Assembly: GCA_036583965.1 (NCBI GenBank) | Contig: JAZBQD010000030.1 | Coordinates: 57,785,551 to 57,849,550 of the forward strand | Source of the DNA: Prunella strophiata | Taxonomy: Eukaryota > Chordata > Aves > Passeriformes > Prunellidae | Length of the DNA stretch: 64,000 bases | Direction: 5' to 3' | Shown: one piece after another, positions 23,464 to 37,377 of the stretch | Position numbering within the stretch: the stretch's first letter is position 1 | How the letters are laid out: every line of letters begins with the position of its first letter | Notes under the pieces: model-generated | What the model was told of the DNA's origin: nothing | The model's input: the letters and a program-made list of their open reading frames with translations, nothing else | The model's database searches: none | Translations under genes and position numbers: made by a program

Positions 23464-24084
23464 CAGTGTGGCCTGGAAAACCAAAGATATCCTGGGCTGC
23501 ATTAGGAAGAGCATTCCCAGGAGGTAAAGGGAGGTGATCCTGCCCCTCTTCTCAGCCCTGGTGAGGCCACATCTGGAATGCTGCATCCAATTCTGGGCTC
23601 TTCAGTATGAGAGACTTGGAGCTACTGGAGTGGATCCAGCTGAGGGCAATGAAGATGACTACAGGACAGTAGCATCCCTTTTATGAGGAATGGCTGAGGG
23701 AGTTGAGCCTGTTCAGCCTTGAAAAGAGATGACTGAGAGAGGGTCTTATCAATGCCTACAAGTATCTGAAGGGAAGGTGTCAAGACAAGGAAGCCAGGCT
23801 CTTTTCTATAGTGCCAAGCAATAGAACAAGAAGCAGTAATCAGAAACTGAAGCACAGGAAGTTCCACCTGAACATGTGGAAGAACTTTATGTGGGTGACT
23901 GAGCACTGGAACAGATTGTCCAGAAGTAGTGGAGCCTCCCTCACTGGAGATAGTCAAGAACCCTCTGGACACAATCCTGTGCCATGTGCTCTAGGATGAA
24001 CCTGCATGAGCAGGGAAGTTGCACCTGATGATCCACTGTGGTTCCTTCCAACAATACCCATTCTGTGATTCTGCAATTCTGTGA
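23464..24084 (+). mobile_element. CR1 LINE 3' fragment
   Basis: Sense-strand CR1: 'ATCCTGGGCTGCATTAGGAA' at about 23490, 'GTGAGGCCACATCTGGAATG' at about 23562, 'CTGTTCAGCCTTGAAAAGAG' at about 23708, 'CACAGGAAGTTCCACCTGAA' at about 23854, and the tail 'CCATTCTGTGATTCTGCAATTCTGTGA' at about 24058-24084. The subfamily is close to that at 1-606 (same 3' tail type, ATTCTGTGA). It is 5'-truncated and without an intact frame. Confidence 0.9.
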
Positions 24085-27000
24085 GGTCCCCAGGTTCCTG
24101 GATGAAGAAGTAGGAGATTTGAAAGGTTCTGCTGAAATTGTTTTGGAAGGAATGAGCACAGAAAAAAAGAGCATTATGTACAAATAGATGGCCTAAAGGC
24201 TAGATAATCTGAAACACAGACTGGGAATCTGCCAGGAGTCTGCTAAAGGGAGATGAAATCATGGAGAGTCACAACCAGCAAAATTTTTTGAAGAAAAAGA
24301 GTTTTTACTGTGACAGTATGTATCCCAGCACACATAAATTATCCCTGTTATGGTAGCCCATGGGTTGGAAAATAAATTCATATGCAAAGAAAAAAAAAAA
24401 AAACCTTTTATTTCCTATTTAAGATGAAAAACATTCCTAAAGCATGCAAGACTCAACAAGACATGCAAAGCTGTCTATAAAGACCTATGTGTTCCAGTTT
24501 GTCAGTGGTGCAGAAGACACAGGTTGCTAATACCAGCAACCCTGATCCAAGATTTAGTTGTCTGTTTTTTTGTTTTTCATCAACTTTAACAGGCTGCTTA
24601 TAACAAAAATGGGAACTTTATGGGAGTTATGATTAGCCAGAAAGATAACAACTGTTATCAAGAAAATATTTTTCCATCATCATTTACAGAAATTTCATTC
24701 AGAAAGAGGGAGGAGGGTTGCCTATTGACAGAAAATGATAAAGATAACATATGATTGAGAAAATATGCAGGAGATGGCTTCTCTTAAGCTGGATCAGCAA
24801 CTACAAAAAAGAAGTAGGGTACAGGGGTCTATGACCATTTCTTTTCTATCTTTGAACTCTATCAAAAAGCTCACTGTTTCTTCAAGGTTTGAACATATCC
24901 CCTTAACTTCTCTCATAATAGAAAATAGAAATACCAAGAAATCCTAGGCAAGTTTTAAATTCTGATTCTTTAAAATATTCTTTTAAAATCTTACATAGTA
25001 GCAAGTCTACACTTGATATATGATTCTATTAAGGTTACTCAGGAAATGTTTTTCTTTTGGGTTTTTTGGGTTTTTTTTTTTTTTTTTTTTTGTTGTTTTT
25101 TTGTTTGGTTTTGGTTTTTTTTTTTTTTCATTTTCTACATCATGTTTTTTTATGTTTTGTAAATATATTTGGATAAACTAATTTCCACTTCAAGAGGAAA
25201 AAAAACAGTAGAGGGTATGTTACTGTGTTTTAGGATGGGTTTTTTTGCTATTTGGAAGTGTCATTGCAAATATTTCCTATTATGTAATGTTTCTAAGATC
25301 TTTTTTCTATGTTTTAGTTTTTTGGAAATCCACAGCTTCTTTTTCATTTTTCCATTAAAAAACCCATAGTCAAAACTCTTTCAAGTTCTAATAGAAACTG
25401 AAAATCAGAAGCAATATGTAATTTCTTTACATTCTGTGACTCTCCTCCTTGTTCTCTTCTCCTCATCCCCCCATCAGTATTTAAGAAGCTCATAAAACAA
25501 GAAAACCAATAATTAAATCGAGTTTCAAAACCAAGTTTCTGCATCTTCCAGCTATTTCTGTTGCAGGAATTTTTACAAACTGAGAATTATAACCAGCATT
25601 GTCATGAATGTAGTTAACCTTCCAACTGAATTGAAATTGGATTGTTTTGTTTCAGCTTCCACATTTCACTCTGATTTATTCCATTCTTAGATTAAATTTA
25701 AATATTTATGTTAAATTCATACTTTTAAATTCTTTAATGATTGGGGTGTTTTTTTCCATAGATCTTTAAATCTGTGAATGCCCTTTTCATACAAGTATCA
25801 AAATTTTGTGCTAAAATCATTATACACTGATCTTCCTAGAATCATGGAAATTAAAATACAAAAAATGACAGTTGAGACAGATGTGAATTTAACTATCAGT
25901 AATGACCAGATCCAACATTTGCTTCCATCTTCTAGATTAAACATCCTTTTAGACTATATTTCACCAAAATGTGGAAAGTACATGAAGACTGTTTATCTCC
26001 AGCTCTTTGTGCCAGTGATATTTGGGGACAATGTTTGTAAAGAACTGATGGGAGAAGCGAAGATATGAAATTGTGTGGGTCCATATCCTTCAGTTCACAC
26101 TGTTCTTCTGTACAGTCAGAACTGAATGTCCCTAAAGATAAAAGCCCTTCTGAAATTCCTTCTGGGGTACCATAGATCTGCTGTGCTCTCAAGTGCATTT
26201 TTGTGCCAAAAGAGCTTAACACCAGATAGATTATTAGTAACCTTAGTCAATATTTAGTCAAACTGCAGATTTAGTTCTTTTAATCTTCACTCACAAATCA
26301 GTCTGGTTATTTTCACTTGCATTTACTTATATTTACTTACATGTAAATTCCTAACAATTTGTCAATATCTTTTTGGTAGTGTGGCACCCAGTATTGAATA
26401 AAAGCAGTTTAAACAGCTTTCAAATACCTCTATTATTATTATTACTATTATTATTAACTACAAACACTTAATATTACAAATATGTCCATCCGGCCCAAAT
26501 TTTAATAATAAACTTTGATCTGGCCTCAAAAGCAATTGCAAGATGAATGAATTGTAGATATTTTTAACACTATTAAATACTTAGTGCTGAGTTACCTTTG
26601 CCTAGTTATCTGTAAGTCATGTACTCAGGCGAAACTTCTTTATGGGAAAAGTCCTCTGAAAATATGCCTTGATATGTCTGGATTGCCTTTTCATATGTAT
26701 CAAATCAAACATGAGCAGAACAGACTAGAAATTAGAAAGTCATAGCAGATAGTTTCATAACTGCCACTACTATTGTGAAACACAGCACTCAGGAAACATC
26801 TACAAAAGTATTTTTCTAAGGCATTTTTAACACCTTTCAAATTAATATGTTTAGGTTATGACAGATGTGAAATCTCTTTGACTCAAAGAGCACTTCTGTG
26901 ACTATTTGGAAGTCCTTGAAGACTGTAAAAGCAGCCACAAGCCTGGCATAAATTAATTTTTCTATGTATCACCTCTATAGTCAAGCTGCAGACAGCTTCA

Positions 27001-29063
27001 AGAAGTGCATAGCAATGCAACAAACCTCCCAAACCTCCTCTTGCAAGTCCTTTAAAAGAATTTAAATAAAAGATCTTTTCTCTTTCTTCAAGAAAACAAT
27101 ACTTTTGTGACTCAACAGTACATTATATACATTCTGGTTAATAGGCCCTTAAAAACCTGTTTGGGAAGGTTTCACAAGGTTCACAAAAGCTGGCTATGAT
27201 ATTATTTGAAATGGACATTTATGTGAGTACTCTTGTTACTACCTTTGTGTTTCTAAGATGTAGGCAAGAGATTAAGTTGATCACCTTCTTTATCAAGGGA
27301 ACCACTGTGGTACTTCTATTCCAAAAATTTTGGAAAGTGCCACAGCACCGGCTGGTAAATGGGTGAATCCCAACTATGCAGCAAAGTCCCACAGGTCAAT
27401 TTGATGTACAGTAATCCTCTGCAAGCAGTTAGCATGAGAAGCATTGTTATTGTTATGTAAGCATGACAAAAGATACAACTATTAAGCCTGACACTGCCTG
27501 AACTGTTGAAAGCTGAAAAAAAGTCTTGAAAATGTTGGTTTATTTAAGCATATAAGCTGATAATTGCTGAAGAAAGTTTTGTTGCAAGGCGGTGGAAAAG
27601 ATCACCAAAGAGTCCTTCAAGATAAAGAACATTAAAACCACATGCATATAAAATTAATAGGAGGTTTTTCTGAAATAGTCAGGTCACAGATCTTCTGATG
27701 TTCAGTATTCTAACAGAAAGAAAGAGATAATCACTTTGAACATTATTCAATGTATGATAGAAAGCGTGCTTCTTGTTCTTTTCACAAGCTGTTGTAGATC
27801 AAAAACACACTATTAAAGCTGATGAAGTTAAACACTGATGAAAACAAAAACTTTTTAATGAGAATCCAGCCCAAATTACAGATGTTTGACAGAACCTTTA
27901 TTGTATGTCAGTACCTAGAAAATACAAACAAATTTAAACTTGACACAAAAAAGTGACAGGAGAACAAGTGTTTATGGAGCATGTAGCACAAAAGGTCATG
28001 GCATTCCAGCCTGTTGATGTACACTGGAAGCAAAACTGAAGGGGGAGTTTTCAGAAATGGCAGCTTCTCAGAGTTTAATGTAAAGCAGAATCTCAGAGCT
28101 GGGGAAAAAAAGAAAGCATATCAAGATGTTCTGTTCTGAATTTAAGCTGATCCATCAAGGTACATACCATGTCCCTGGAATTACAGGATGGGGATTTCTT
28201 TCTCTGGAAAAAGATAGTTTGAATATTGACAGATCTAGATAGTAGTTTATTTGAAATGTAATTAGCACTGATTTGTAACTAAGGCAGTGTATGCCAGGAG
28301 GAAATGTCTTCAAGTTTTATTGCTTTTCATGAAGGCTTGTGGTTACATATGGTTACATACTGCTGTTTTCTGATGTGATGCATGAGGAATGCCCATAAAA
28401 GAATGATACCCATAAACTTACTCTTTCCAGCACTGTGTGTAGGCACAAAGAAAACTGTAGACAAAACACACAAAGAAGGACTAATTACATTGGCAAGGAA
28501 AGAGCAATTTAAGTATTTAAATACCTTAATATTGTCTCATAATCAATTAACAATTTCTTCAAACATTATTTGCTAATGAGATTATTTTTTCCTCAAGTTG
28601 GCAATATTTATAAAACAAAAATTATTACAAAAGTTATTTTTTCATAGGTAAGCTTGATGGGGTGGATAATAAAAAAAGTCTGAAGATACTAATCTCTTTT
28701 TGAATGAGTATTTAAATGCTTATTCTTGTTAATTCAGAAGTCAAGACAAACACTAGTTAACTTGAAACATGTGAATGCTGCCTTTGGTGTGACTGCATGA
28801 AATTAATCACATGCTCTATTGGGTTAGATCATGAATATGTATCAATTTCACTGGGTTGCCAGGAAAGGAAAGGAGTTTCACTCAAAGCCAAGTAGTATAG
28901 GTTTGTATTGTGTACAAGTTATTTGTGGCAATGTATATAAAACTAAGTGACAATTATATTAACATGGCATGTTTCAGTGATGAAAAAAAAAAAAAATAAA
29001 ATAGTGACACAGGGGGATCAGTGTCATGTTCCCAAACATACACATCTTCTGTAGTCCTGCCAA
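24085..29063. other. Unique AT-rich region with simple repeats
   Basis: No gene recognised. T-rich simple sequence fills 25058-25129. An ATT-rich microsatellite lies at 26429-26457. The 96-codon frames at 25778-26068 (+) and 25932-26222 (-) overlap on opposite strands and resemble nothing known. Confidence 0.55.
25058..25129 (+). repeat. T-rich low-complexity tract
   Basis: Runs of T, including one of more than 20, broken by G. Confidence 0.9.
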
Positions 29064-29162
29064 CATCACTGGATCATTAGGAAATCATTCAAATTGATTT
29101 AACCAAATATTTATATATGAAGTCACTGAAATGTCAGTGATTTTCTGATTCTAGTTCCAGTG
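29064..29162 (+). repeat. Unidentified dispersed repeat, copy A
   Basis: CATCACTGGATCATTAGGAA to CTAGTTCCAGTG recurs at 30748-30849, about 92% identical with small indels. Flanks of the two copies differ. It is not CR1 and not an LTR that I recognise. Confidence 0.85.
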
Positions 29163-30747
29163 CTAGATATTAAAATTTATATTTCATATTCTATTACTTT
29201 TGTTCTTGGACTTTAATATCAATGCACAATAAAGCCATTTCCATCAATTAGAAGCAATAGTCCTTTCAATTTAGAAATAAGTTTAGAATGTATTTAGGTA
29301 CTTATAATTTTCTCAAAAGTGCGTCTTTCTGGCCCATGGTCAGGATTAATAGTGATTTTATCAAAACAACACTTTTGTCTTATCTGATTCCAGTCAAGAG
29401 AAAGAACTTTGTAAAAACAATCCTGCTGCTGGAGAAAGACTGCTTGTATGAACAAAAATATGTTATATGAAAATAAAAACACATTATTTTTTTTTTCACA
29501 TTTCTACTTGCTTGTTGTCTTTCTACCACTAGAAATTTCTCAAAAAAAAAAAAAAAATTTTGATGCATAGATCTTTTCCTGTCCCTGTAGTTAAAAGGAT
29601 ATATGCAGCTCAGGATTAATATCTGCATGTTTTACAAATGATAACATTCTAGTAGAGTTGGGGAAATCAAACTTATAGTGTGGAAAATCATATCTGTGGT
29701 GTGAATTTAATCTTCAGTTTTAGAAGAGAGCAAACAAAGAAAGTGGATCTCTTAACATGATCTAGAGAGTATAAAACTGTATTAGTACTGACAGAAATGA
29801 CAAAAAAAAAAATTAAAAATTAGGGTGCATAATATTATGCAGAAAGGTATCTCAGAAAAAAAGTTCAAGGAAGAATTTTTTTTCGATAGTTTAAATAATT
29901 TCTTTCTTTAACAGTTTTGATCTTCAAATACAAGTTCTCTGGCTTTATTTTCTTGTAGAAGGAGCAGAGATGTTTGTATAATCCTCTTTGTGTCGTTATG
30001 AGGCAGCTGAGAGAAAAAAAGACCTGACACCAAATGTTGAAGATATAAATGGTATTTCTACTTAAAAAATAAATATATGCACGCATAAAATGAACATATA
30101 TACATTTCTGTTCTCATAAACAGCATCTCACTGATAAATCAGGACATTGTTATAGAGAGAAGGAATCTTTGCTGTGACATGCACTGCAGCCTTTTGTAGA
30201 AAGATACAGAAAAGATAAGAGATTCCAGAAAATAAAGAATATCCTTGATATGTTTAAGAAGAGAATGGTAGGCAAGAAACAACCAATTTTTAAATTGCAC
30301 TGTTATCAATTTAATGCTCCCTTCAGACTGAAAAAATAAATGCAGTCCAATGTATAACAACTTGCAACCATTAGTAAATGATCATAGCAGTATTTCTTCA
30401 CAGTCTGCCCTTCTGACAGACCTGTAACATACACTGCTGAGGTTAGAAAAGTAAGAATTCTAACACTAAATATATCACTGAGTCAGGAATGTATATTCTA
30501 AGCAAAAAAAGACTATGGAATGTGCACACCACAGATAATTATGATTCATTTGAAAAAACCCACAGTGGGTACATTCAAAGAGGCTTTTCCCAACAAATAG
30601 AACTGACTAAATAGAAAGCTATAGGTTTCCTATGGGTTTTAGTAAAACATCCTGTAGAATTTGTATTGAACTGCTTACAAATCTTGTTAAAAATACTCTA
30701 ATTTCTTATTAATTTTTGTAACTTCTAAATAGATTTTCTATAAAAGT

Positions 30748-30849
30748 CATCACTGGATCATTAGGAAGTCATTCAAATTGGGTTAACCAAATATTTATTT
30801 ATAGATGAAGTCACTAAATGTCAGTGATTTTCTGTTTCTAGTTCCAGTG
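30748..30849 (+). repeat. Unidentified dispersed repeat, copy B
   Basis: This is the second copy of the 100-bp repeat at 29064-29162, in the same orientation 1.68 kb downstream. It ends 75 bp before the LTR at 30925. Confidence 0.85.
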
Positions 30850-30924
30850 TTATATAATAATGTATCTATTATATTTTTCAGATCCTGTACTGCATTAGTA
30901 CGTAACTCTGAACTCCATGAAGAG

Positions 30925-31290
30925 TGTTAGTAAGCTCTCATCACATTTTGATCAGACAGAACAGTCCTTCCAGGCCTGAGAACCAAAGCCATCATAGCAA
31001 CCTCAGGACCAAAAAGTGTAAACAAAAGTAAATTGAGGAGGCACAAAGTGGGGGAATGTGACTTCATTCCCAGAATCTGTAATTGGACAATTAACCTCTC
31101 ATATGCAAATAGACAAAACTTATATCTGCCTGAAAAACTTGTGACTGTCATCCAGTTCAGGTGTAGCCTCTGCGAGGCTCCTGCACTGCACTGCCCAAGG
31201 TGTATCTGTTAAAGGGCTTTAATAAATATCTAATTTATTCTTTTAACTCTGTCTAGCCTCTGTTCTAGGTAGCCAGTCCAAGGCATGACA
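30925..31290 (+). mobile_element. Putative solo LTR of an avian endogenous retrovirus
   Basis: The stretch has the layout of an LTR. It begins TGTTAGTAAGC (30925) and ends GGCATGACA (31290). It carries 'CATATGCAAATAG' (an octamer-like ATGCAAAT) at 31099-31111, a TATA-like CTTATATC about 10 bases later, AATAAA at 31221-31226, and a CT-rich end 'CTGTCTAGCCTCTGTTC'. I recognise the 3' two thirds as resembling an avian ERV LTR. No target-site duplication is evident (AAGAG before, CTAAT after), so the 5' boundary is uncertain. No primer-binding site or retroviral gene follows, which fits a solo LTR. A 74-codon minus frame inside it is not a gene. Confidence 0.65.
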
Positions 31291-34200
31291 CTAATTTAAT
31301 CCACATTTCCTGAGTTTACCTAAAAGGTTGTTATGGCAGACTTTCTGCCTTTTGACCCAGAATCCACACTTCCCTTCCCCCTGCACCAGAATTCCTCCCC
31401 ATTTCAGAAAAATCCTACTATCCTGCTGAGAAAGGTATTACCAATAAACAACATCAACCATATCCATCAAATTGCTCTTTTAGGAAGTGACTTGCAGTCA
31501 TTACGTTCTTGGAGTAAAGAATTGAGTCCTTTTCTACTTTTTTTTTCCCCTTTTTGATTTGTACTGCTTCTTTTCTAGAAATATTTTCATCAAACATACC
31601 TTACTTTTATAACCTCACATAAAGTAGAAAGCCCCTTTTGTATGATTCTAAAAAAAAATCTGCAATTGTCATATTTCTCTCACAGATTGGAGACATCTGC
31701 CATGCTGTGTTATAGTATACTGTTTTCCATGGTTTCCTTTTCTGGGTATCAATAATTTTTGATCTATCCCTTTATCAAACTCCATTAACTTATAAAAGCT
31801 TAGCATTAGAGTTATGAAAATACCTGTGGATGTGTTTGCATTGTGGTTCCCTTACATCCTTCTGAAAGACTCAGCAATATTTATGCTGGTATCAGCCACC
31901 CACTGTCCAAACTGTTCATCCAAAAATATGCCTAACTACTTTCCTAATTAATAAATAAACAGTTTTACATTATTTCCTTCTGTCTAGAATGAACAACATT
32001 TTAAATGTTTGTTTTAATCCTAAAGTTAGTGTTCCCCAGAATGAGGACATTATATTGAGATACATCCCTGCCACCATGTGCAGGAATCTGTGTTGCTCTT
32101 TCCTTAGCCAGATATCTGCCTCTCTTTAAATCCTGCCATTTCTTTTCTTTCTTCATTAGAACTCTTCAGACTTCTCTTTGGTATTATCCTCTCATGTCAC
32201 TCTCTCTAATATAAAGTTGCTTCTTTTTCTGGAGAAGCACAAAATGAGATATTGTGACTTTGAAATTGATTTTGTACAATAATATTATGTTACATAGATT
32301 ACCACTCTTATAAACACAGTCAATTTATGATCAAATATAGTCCATATCAGTGCAAAATAGAAGGTCTCTTCTCCCCATCCTCTCTCTATATCATACTGTG
32401 TAGCAGGAGAAAAAGCTGTCACATACAACACAGAAAAAATATTTATAATTCTCAAGACCCATATTTTAAACTGGTCACCTCAAACACTAGAGCAATGCAT
32501 GTTGCCTTTTATTTTTTTTCCCTGTAGTCCTCTTCAACATGCTCTTTTGGAGATAGTAATGGGGGCTATCAGTAAAATCCACCAACAGGAATTTCTGCTC
32601 AGACTGTGACTGCTCATGAGCTTCTCTGAGTATAAGAGCAGTTAGCATGGTTTAGATGCAAAATTAGAACAGAGAGCAAAGAGACACCAGCTGCTAACAG
32701 AGAAAAGTGCAAGAAACTGGAACTGGCATTTAATTATCTTTGATACCTTCTACTACTCTGTCAAATCTGGCTAAAATCAATAGATTCAAAAACTACAGGA
32801 ACAGGAAAGAGACATAAGCATACACAGACAAATGTGCACACTAACTTTCCTCCCAGTAGATGAACATTGCTTACAAAACCTCCTTGGCTGATGTGTGCAA
32901 GGGATGTCCCATGCTGCCCAAAGGGACAGCACACACTGTGATGAGAGGCCAGATCTGTGTGAAGCAGAAAGGACATCCACTAGGCTTGCACTGAGACGTG
33001 CCTCTTTTGTAGTCTGGAAGTTGCACGAGTGCTTTGCAGTACGTCCAGAAGCACACACAGTCACAAGAGGATTAAGGCAACAAAGTCAAAGGTCATTTCA
33101 TCCAAATGTTCCCCTGTTTATTGGACTGTTCAGTAGGAAATATGGCTCCATAAGGCACACCTATTTCCCTTCTGCAGGCTGCAACAGATGGACAATACCA
33201 ATCCCTGTTTGACTCAAAGGTAAATGCTGTCATTTGTCTGTGGTGTCTGAAAGAATGGCATCTCAATATGCTATATTTGCCTTAGAGAGAGACTTTTTAA
33301 ACCTCCCCAAAAGTTCAGTTCTAGATAGAGTTGTAGTGGATGAAATTAGAGACAAAAATAAGTTGAGAAGAATGACCAGTAGAAATTTTATCTATAAAGC
33401 AGGACAGTTACAAAAGGGTTCATCAAATGCCTGATCAAGAACTAGATTTATATTTTCACACTTCTTGAAATCTAGCTACTCAAAATATGATGAATTACCA
33501 TTTCTCTACTGAAAAACCTTCTCATCATATCTACATATACATATGTATGTAAGTATATATATGGATATTTTGTCAGTTTAACTTTTATCTGAGTTTGAAA
33601 TAATCCTTATGTAGCATTCAATTTTGCTTCCATCTTCATGCATAAAGGATTAGACTAACCTGGGTCTAGATCTTCAAAGATTTTTTTCTTTCCATTTTAA
33701 CAAGGTGAAATAAATTACTATTTTCTCCTTGGTGCATTCTACTCTCTTTCATGTAAAAAAAAATTTCCTGTTTTGAGTGTTTCCTCCTTGACACTTAAGG
33801 CACAATTCATCTCACAAGCATCTCTAACTAATCCCAGCAATGTAAAAGTACAGGGATATTTTGATAGATTGGTTTTTATTTGTCTGTATCTGTTCCAAAA
33901 CTGAAATTCCATTTATTTTGTGATATGATGATGATAGTGTCACTCTTTTGTGCTTATCTCCTTTCTGTACTTTTTTTGCACAATGGAATGTGGTTTCTAG
34001 AACATATCAACAAACCTGGGCACTTGAAAAACTACCTAATGTCTCCTATTCAAAACAAGGCTGTACTATGGGTGATGAGCTACTAATGTCCATTTTGACA
34101 GTTCATCCAATAAACAACTGATCCTTGAAAAAATTTATTTTTAACCACCTTCATGACTCCTGATGACATTTTTTTAAAGGAAGGATCTTTTGTGAATGCT

Positions 34201-35356
34201 GAATGGGTCAATTTGTCTGATTATACCTCCACGGGAAAAATCCTAAAATGCAAAATAAGAAACAGAATCTTCAATCTGACGAAGCATATTTTAAAGGATT
34301 CTTCAATAAAAAACTATGTATGTGCATTTTATTTATATTTTTCAAAAAGGTTTTTCTGCTGTTTCAAATTAAAAGGTATTTCCCCTGAATTCTCTCTACT
34401 CTGCTTCACCATGACAGATGTCATAAGCTAGGTGTAGAAGTGTATAAAGTGGAGATAAACATTCCCAAAAGTGAGAAATCATTCAAGAGGCAGAAAGGGA
34501 GGACTAGAATTGTTTCAGTGGATAGGAAATTTGATGCTTCTATAGTAAAGGTAGAAGAGAGAAGCAGGTTCATTCTTAAACCTTGCTCTGACAGAGGGAG
34601 ATATGCAAATCATGGATGCAATAAAAACTTCCCTGTGACTCTTCACCCAAGACAAGTGATCTGTAGTTGTAAAAAGCATATTTTTTTCCCCAGATATTTT
34701 CTAGATATATGTGCAATGAAAAGCTGTAACTTTTTTTCAGTTGTTTCATCAAACAGAAATTGCTGACTAGCAAAGGTCAGTCAATAAAATGCAAATGATT
34801 TAAGCATTTATACTAACTCTATGTGCTGACATTTAGGAGCCCTAATTTTGTTCATTGCATACCATAAATCCTTGATCAAGTTGCATCATTTATCATCTCA
34901 AAAAGTTCGCAGCAAAAAGATAAAGGAAAGTAAGGTGGGGAAAGGAATAGGAAACTTTGATAAACTGTAATTACACATATTGTTAGCACAAAGCAAAGAC
35001 TAATGAAAAATTATCTCTATAGCCAAAGAATTGCTGAGAAAGTAATGTTTACACAATGCTAATACAGAGTGGGTTCCCTCCCTGCCTGTTTTTTTTTTTT
35101 TTTTTTAGTTGAATAAAAACTATCTTTAGTCTTTCTCTGACTGGGAATGCTGATCATCTGCAGCTGGAAAGCATTACGTGTGTCCCTGAAGGACATCCTC
35201 CAACAGTTCCATCTGAAAGGAATCCAACAGTGCTCCAAAAATTTCCCTAATATGAGTTGAATCAAAATGAATAGAAACCATTGACAAATTAATTGAAAAC
35301 CTATGTTTCTGTTCCAAACAAAATACCATTGAAAGCTCAACCTGTAAAATAGTTCT

Positions 35357-35396
35357 AGCTACTTTCATTAAGTTTCATTAAGCTACTTTCATTAAG
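35357..35396 (+). repeat. 16-bp direct repeat, 24-bp period
   Basis: AGCTACTTTCATTAAG at 35357-35372 and 35381-35396, separated by TTTCATTA. Confidence 0.9.
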
Positions 35397-37156
35397 AGCT
35401 GTTTACTTATCAACATGCAAAATAACATAATAGCACTGACTAAAATATCACAAAAAGGCAGAGAGACACAAAAATTGTCTATTCCATGGCATTTAAAAGT
35501 TCTATTTATTTGAAAATTTTGATTACTGTTTCTAGACATATAAACAGTTTTTCATTCTTCAACACTGTTCACTGTTGCTAGAACTATGGACTTCTGAAAC
35601 CCATTAATATATGTAATGATATCTGGGATGTAATCCAAAATTTCTAACTTAATTATTGTAATTATGATTAAAAAAAAGAAAAAAAGAAAAAAAGGAAAAT
35701 GGAGAGGAGAGAATGAAAACCATGTTTTCCCCCCACCCTCTGTGTCTCCACATTGCTAGTCTTATAGAGGCTGTATATTTTTAAAACTTATGAAGTGCAA
35801 TTAGCATAACTGAGCCCTGACCTGAGGTCTCTACTTCCATAACATCAGCAGTAGCAGGCAAGCAAAAGACTTCTATGGTACCACTCCTCCACCTAAAGTT
35901 ATGGATGTACTTAAGTGCTTTGCTGATTTTGACCCAGATGAGGAGCTGGGAGGGAACTTGCTACTTGAGCCGTGTACAGTAGTTGTTGAATGTCTATAAA
36001 TTCCACCTCATTGATCATCATATTTCAAGTAGTCATATTATTTCACCACTTGCTAATTGATATTCACCCTCCAGTGATGGAGAAAAAAGTTTAAGTGCAG
36101 TTGTGTTATTACTATTGTCAATTTTTTTATCAATTTTGCTAAATTTTTGTCACCATATTTTAGGTAGGTGCATTACAATAAATGTTTGTTAGACCAAACA
36201 TTTGGCCGATAAACTCTTTTCCTCCAGCAACTGAATTTTCTTAAAGTTTAGTTAATTGGGTGTAGATTTAAGATGGCCAGCACTCAAACACTTCACTAAT
36301 AGAGTTGCATGCTTTACTGATCTTAACAGTTGAATGGTATATTTCATTTATGTTCATTTGCATAATTTGCTGATTAAACTACATGTTTAATCTGTTGACC
36401 TTTACACTGTACTTATCCTACATTTACAGAGATGTAATCAATGTGCAGATTTTACTGAACGGAGCAGACATCTCAAAGCTTACTTAGCCCTTAGAAAATT
36501 CATTGAAACTATCAGCATGCTGTCTCATTGCTGTTTGTTGGTGTTCCTTCTCTTCCTCCCTCAGGTTCACTGGATGGAAAATCAAAATAATGCACACAGA
36601 AAATAAACAAACAATATCCATATTTACCACAGGCTATATCTAGTCTTGTAGTGAAGGATGCAAAAACACCGAAGCCTAAAATTGTCAAGGTTGTAAAATC
36701 AGCAAAATCAGATCCTAAGGAGCAGGAAAACAGACCTTGCTGTTCTTACCATTCCATGCATGTCTGGTTCCCTTCTGTGAGCACTGGCTACCAAAATGCT
36801 TCCCATAACACTAACAATAACGCAGTTTGAGATGAAAGGAGCTGAATGAAGTATCCCTTACAATTTATTTTTTCATATATAACTACACAGTGTTCACCTG
36901 AAAAGTGAGTCTTGACAGAAAGCACTACAACAGCACTCTCCCTATTATTGTGGTCTCCATCTGTCTGGGACAAAAATACAAAACCAAAGAAGACATTTTT
37001 GTCAAGGGCTATATCCAAACCACTCTATGTGGCTCAGTTAGGGAGTGACATTTTTACAAAATAACTAGTACATCCTCAAAACACTTTTTTTAACTTCTTT
37101 TCTCATCTTCCTCTAACCAAAGAGAGAAAACCAATAAAACAATTCCCCCTTTTTTA

Positions 37157-37187
37157 TTGTTTATTTATTTGTTTGTTTGTTTGTTTT
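37157..37187 (+). repeat. (TTTG/TTTA)n microsatellite
   Basis: TTGTTTATTTATTTG followed by several GTTT units. Confidence 0.9.
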
Positions 37188-37230
37188 TTCCTCTATTTGT
37201 CACTTAGGAAGCTGAGGACTCATTTCCTGA

Positions 37231-37314
37231 TGATGAAGGTCAAAACCACTCAGAAAGAAAACAATGAGCATGTGGGAACTACCTATAGTATTTAAAGAGA
37301 ACATCATGAACCAG
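37231..37314 (+). repeat. 84-bp inverted repeat, left arm
   Basis: TGATGAAGGTCAAAACCACT to CATGAACCAG. Its reverse complement occurs at 38991-39074 with 5 mismatches in 84 bases and no gaps. Similarity stops sharply at both ends of the arm. Confidence 0.95.
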
Positions 37315-37377
37315 ATTCTCAGTGCATCTGAGGGCAATCACCAGGATGCAAGCTAGTGCAATATGCTTTCAGATGAC

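Larger units (their letters stand above)
31291..37230. other. Mostly unique intergenic DNA
   Basis: No supported gene. The segment 32860-33210 is richer in GC than its surroundings and holds a 105-codon plus-strand frame (32895-33212) with overlapping minus frames. It has no recognised domain. A direct repeat of AGCTACTTTCATTAAG lies at 35357-35372 and 35381-35396. Poly(T) lies at 35091-35106 and a GTTT repeat at 37157-37187. Confidence 0.5.
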
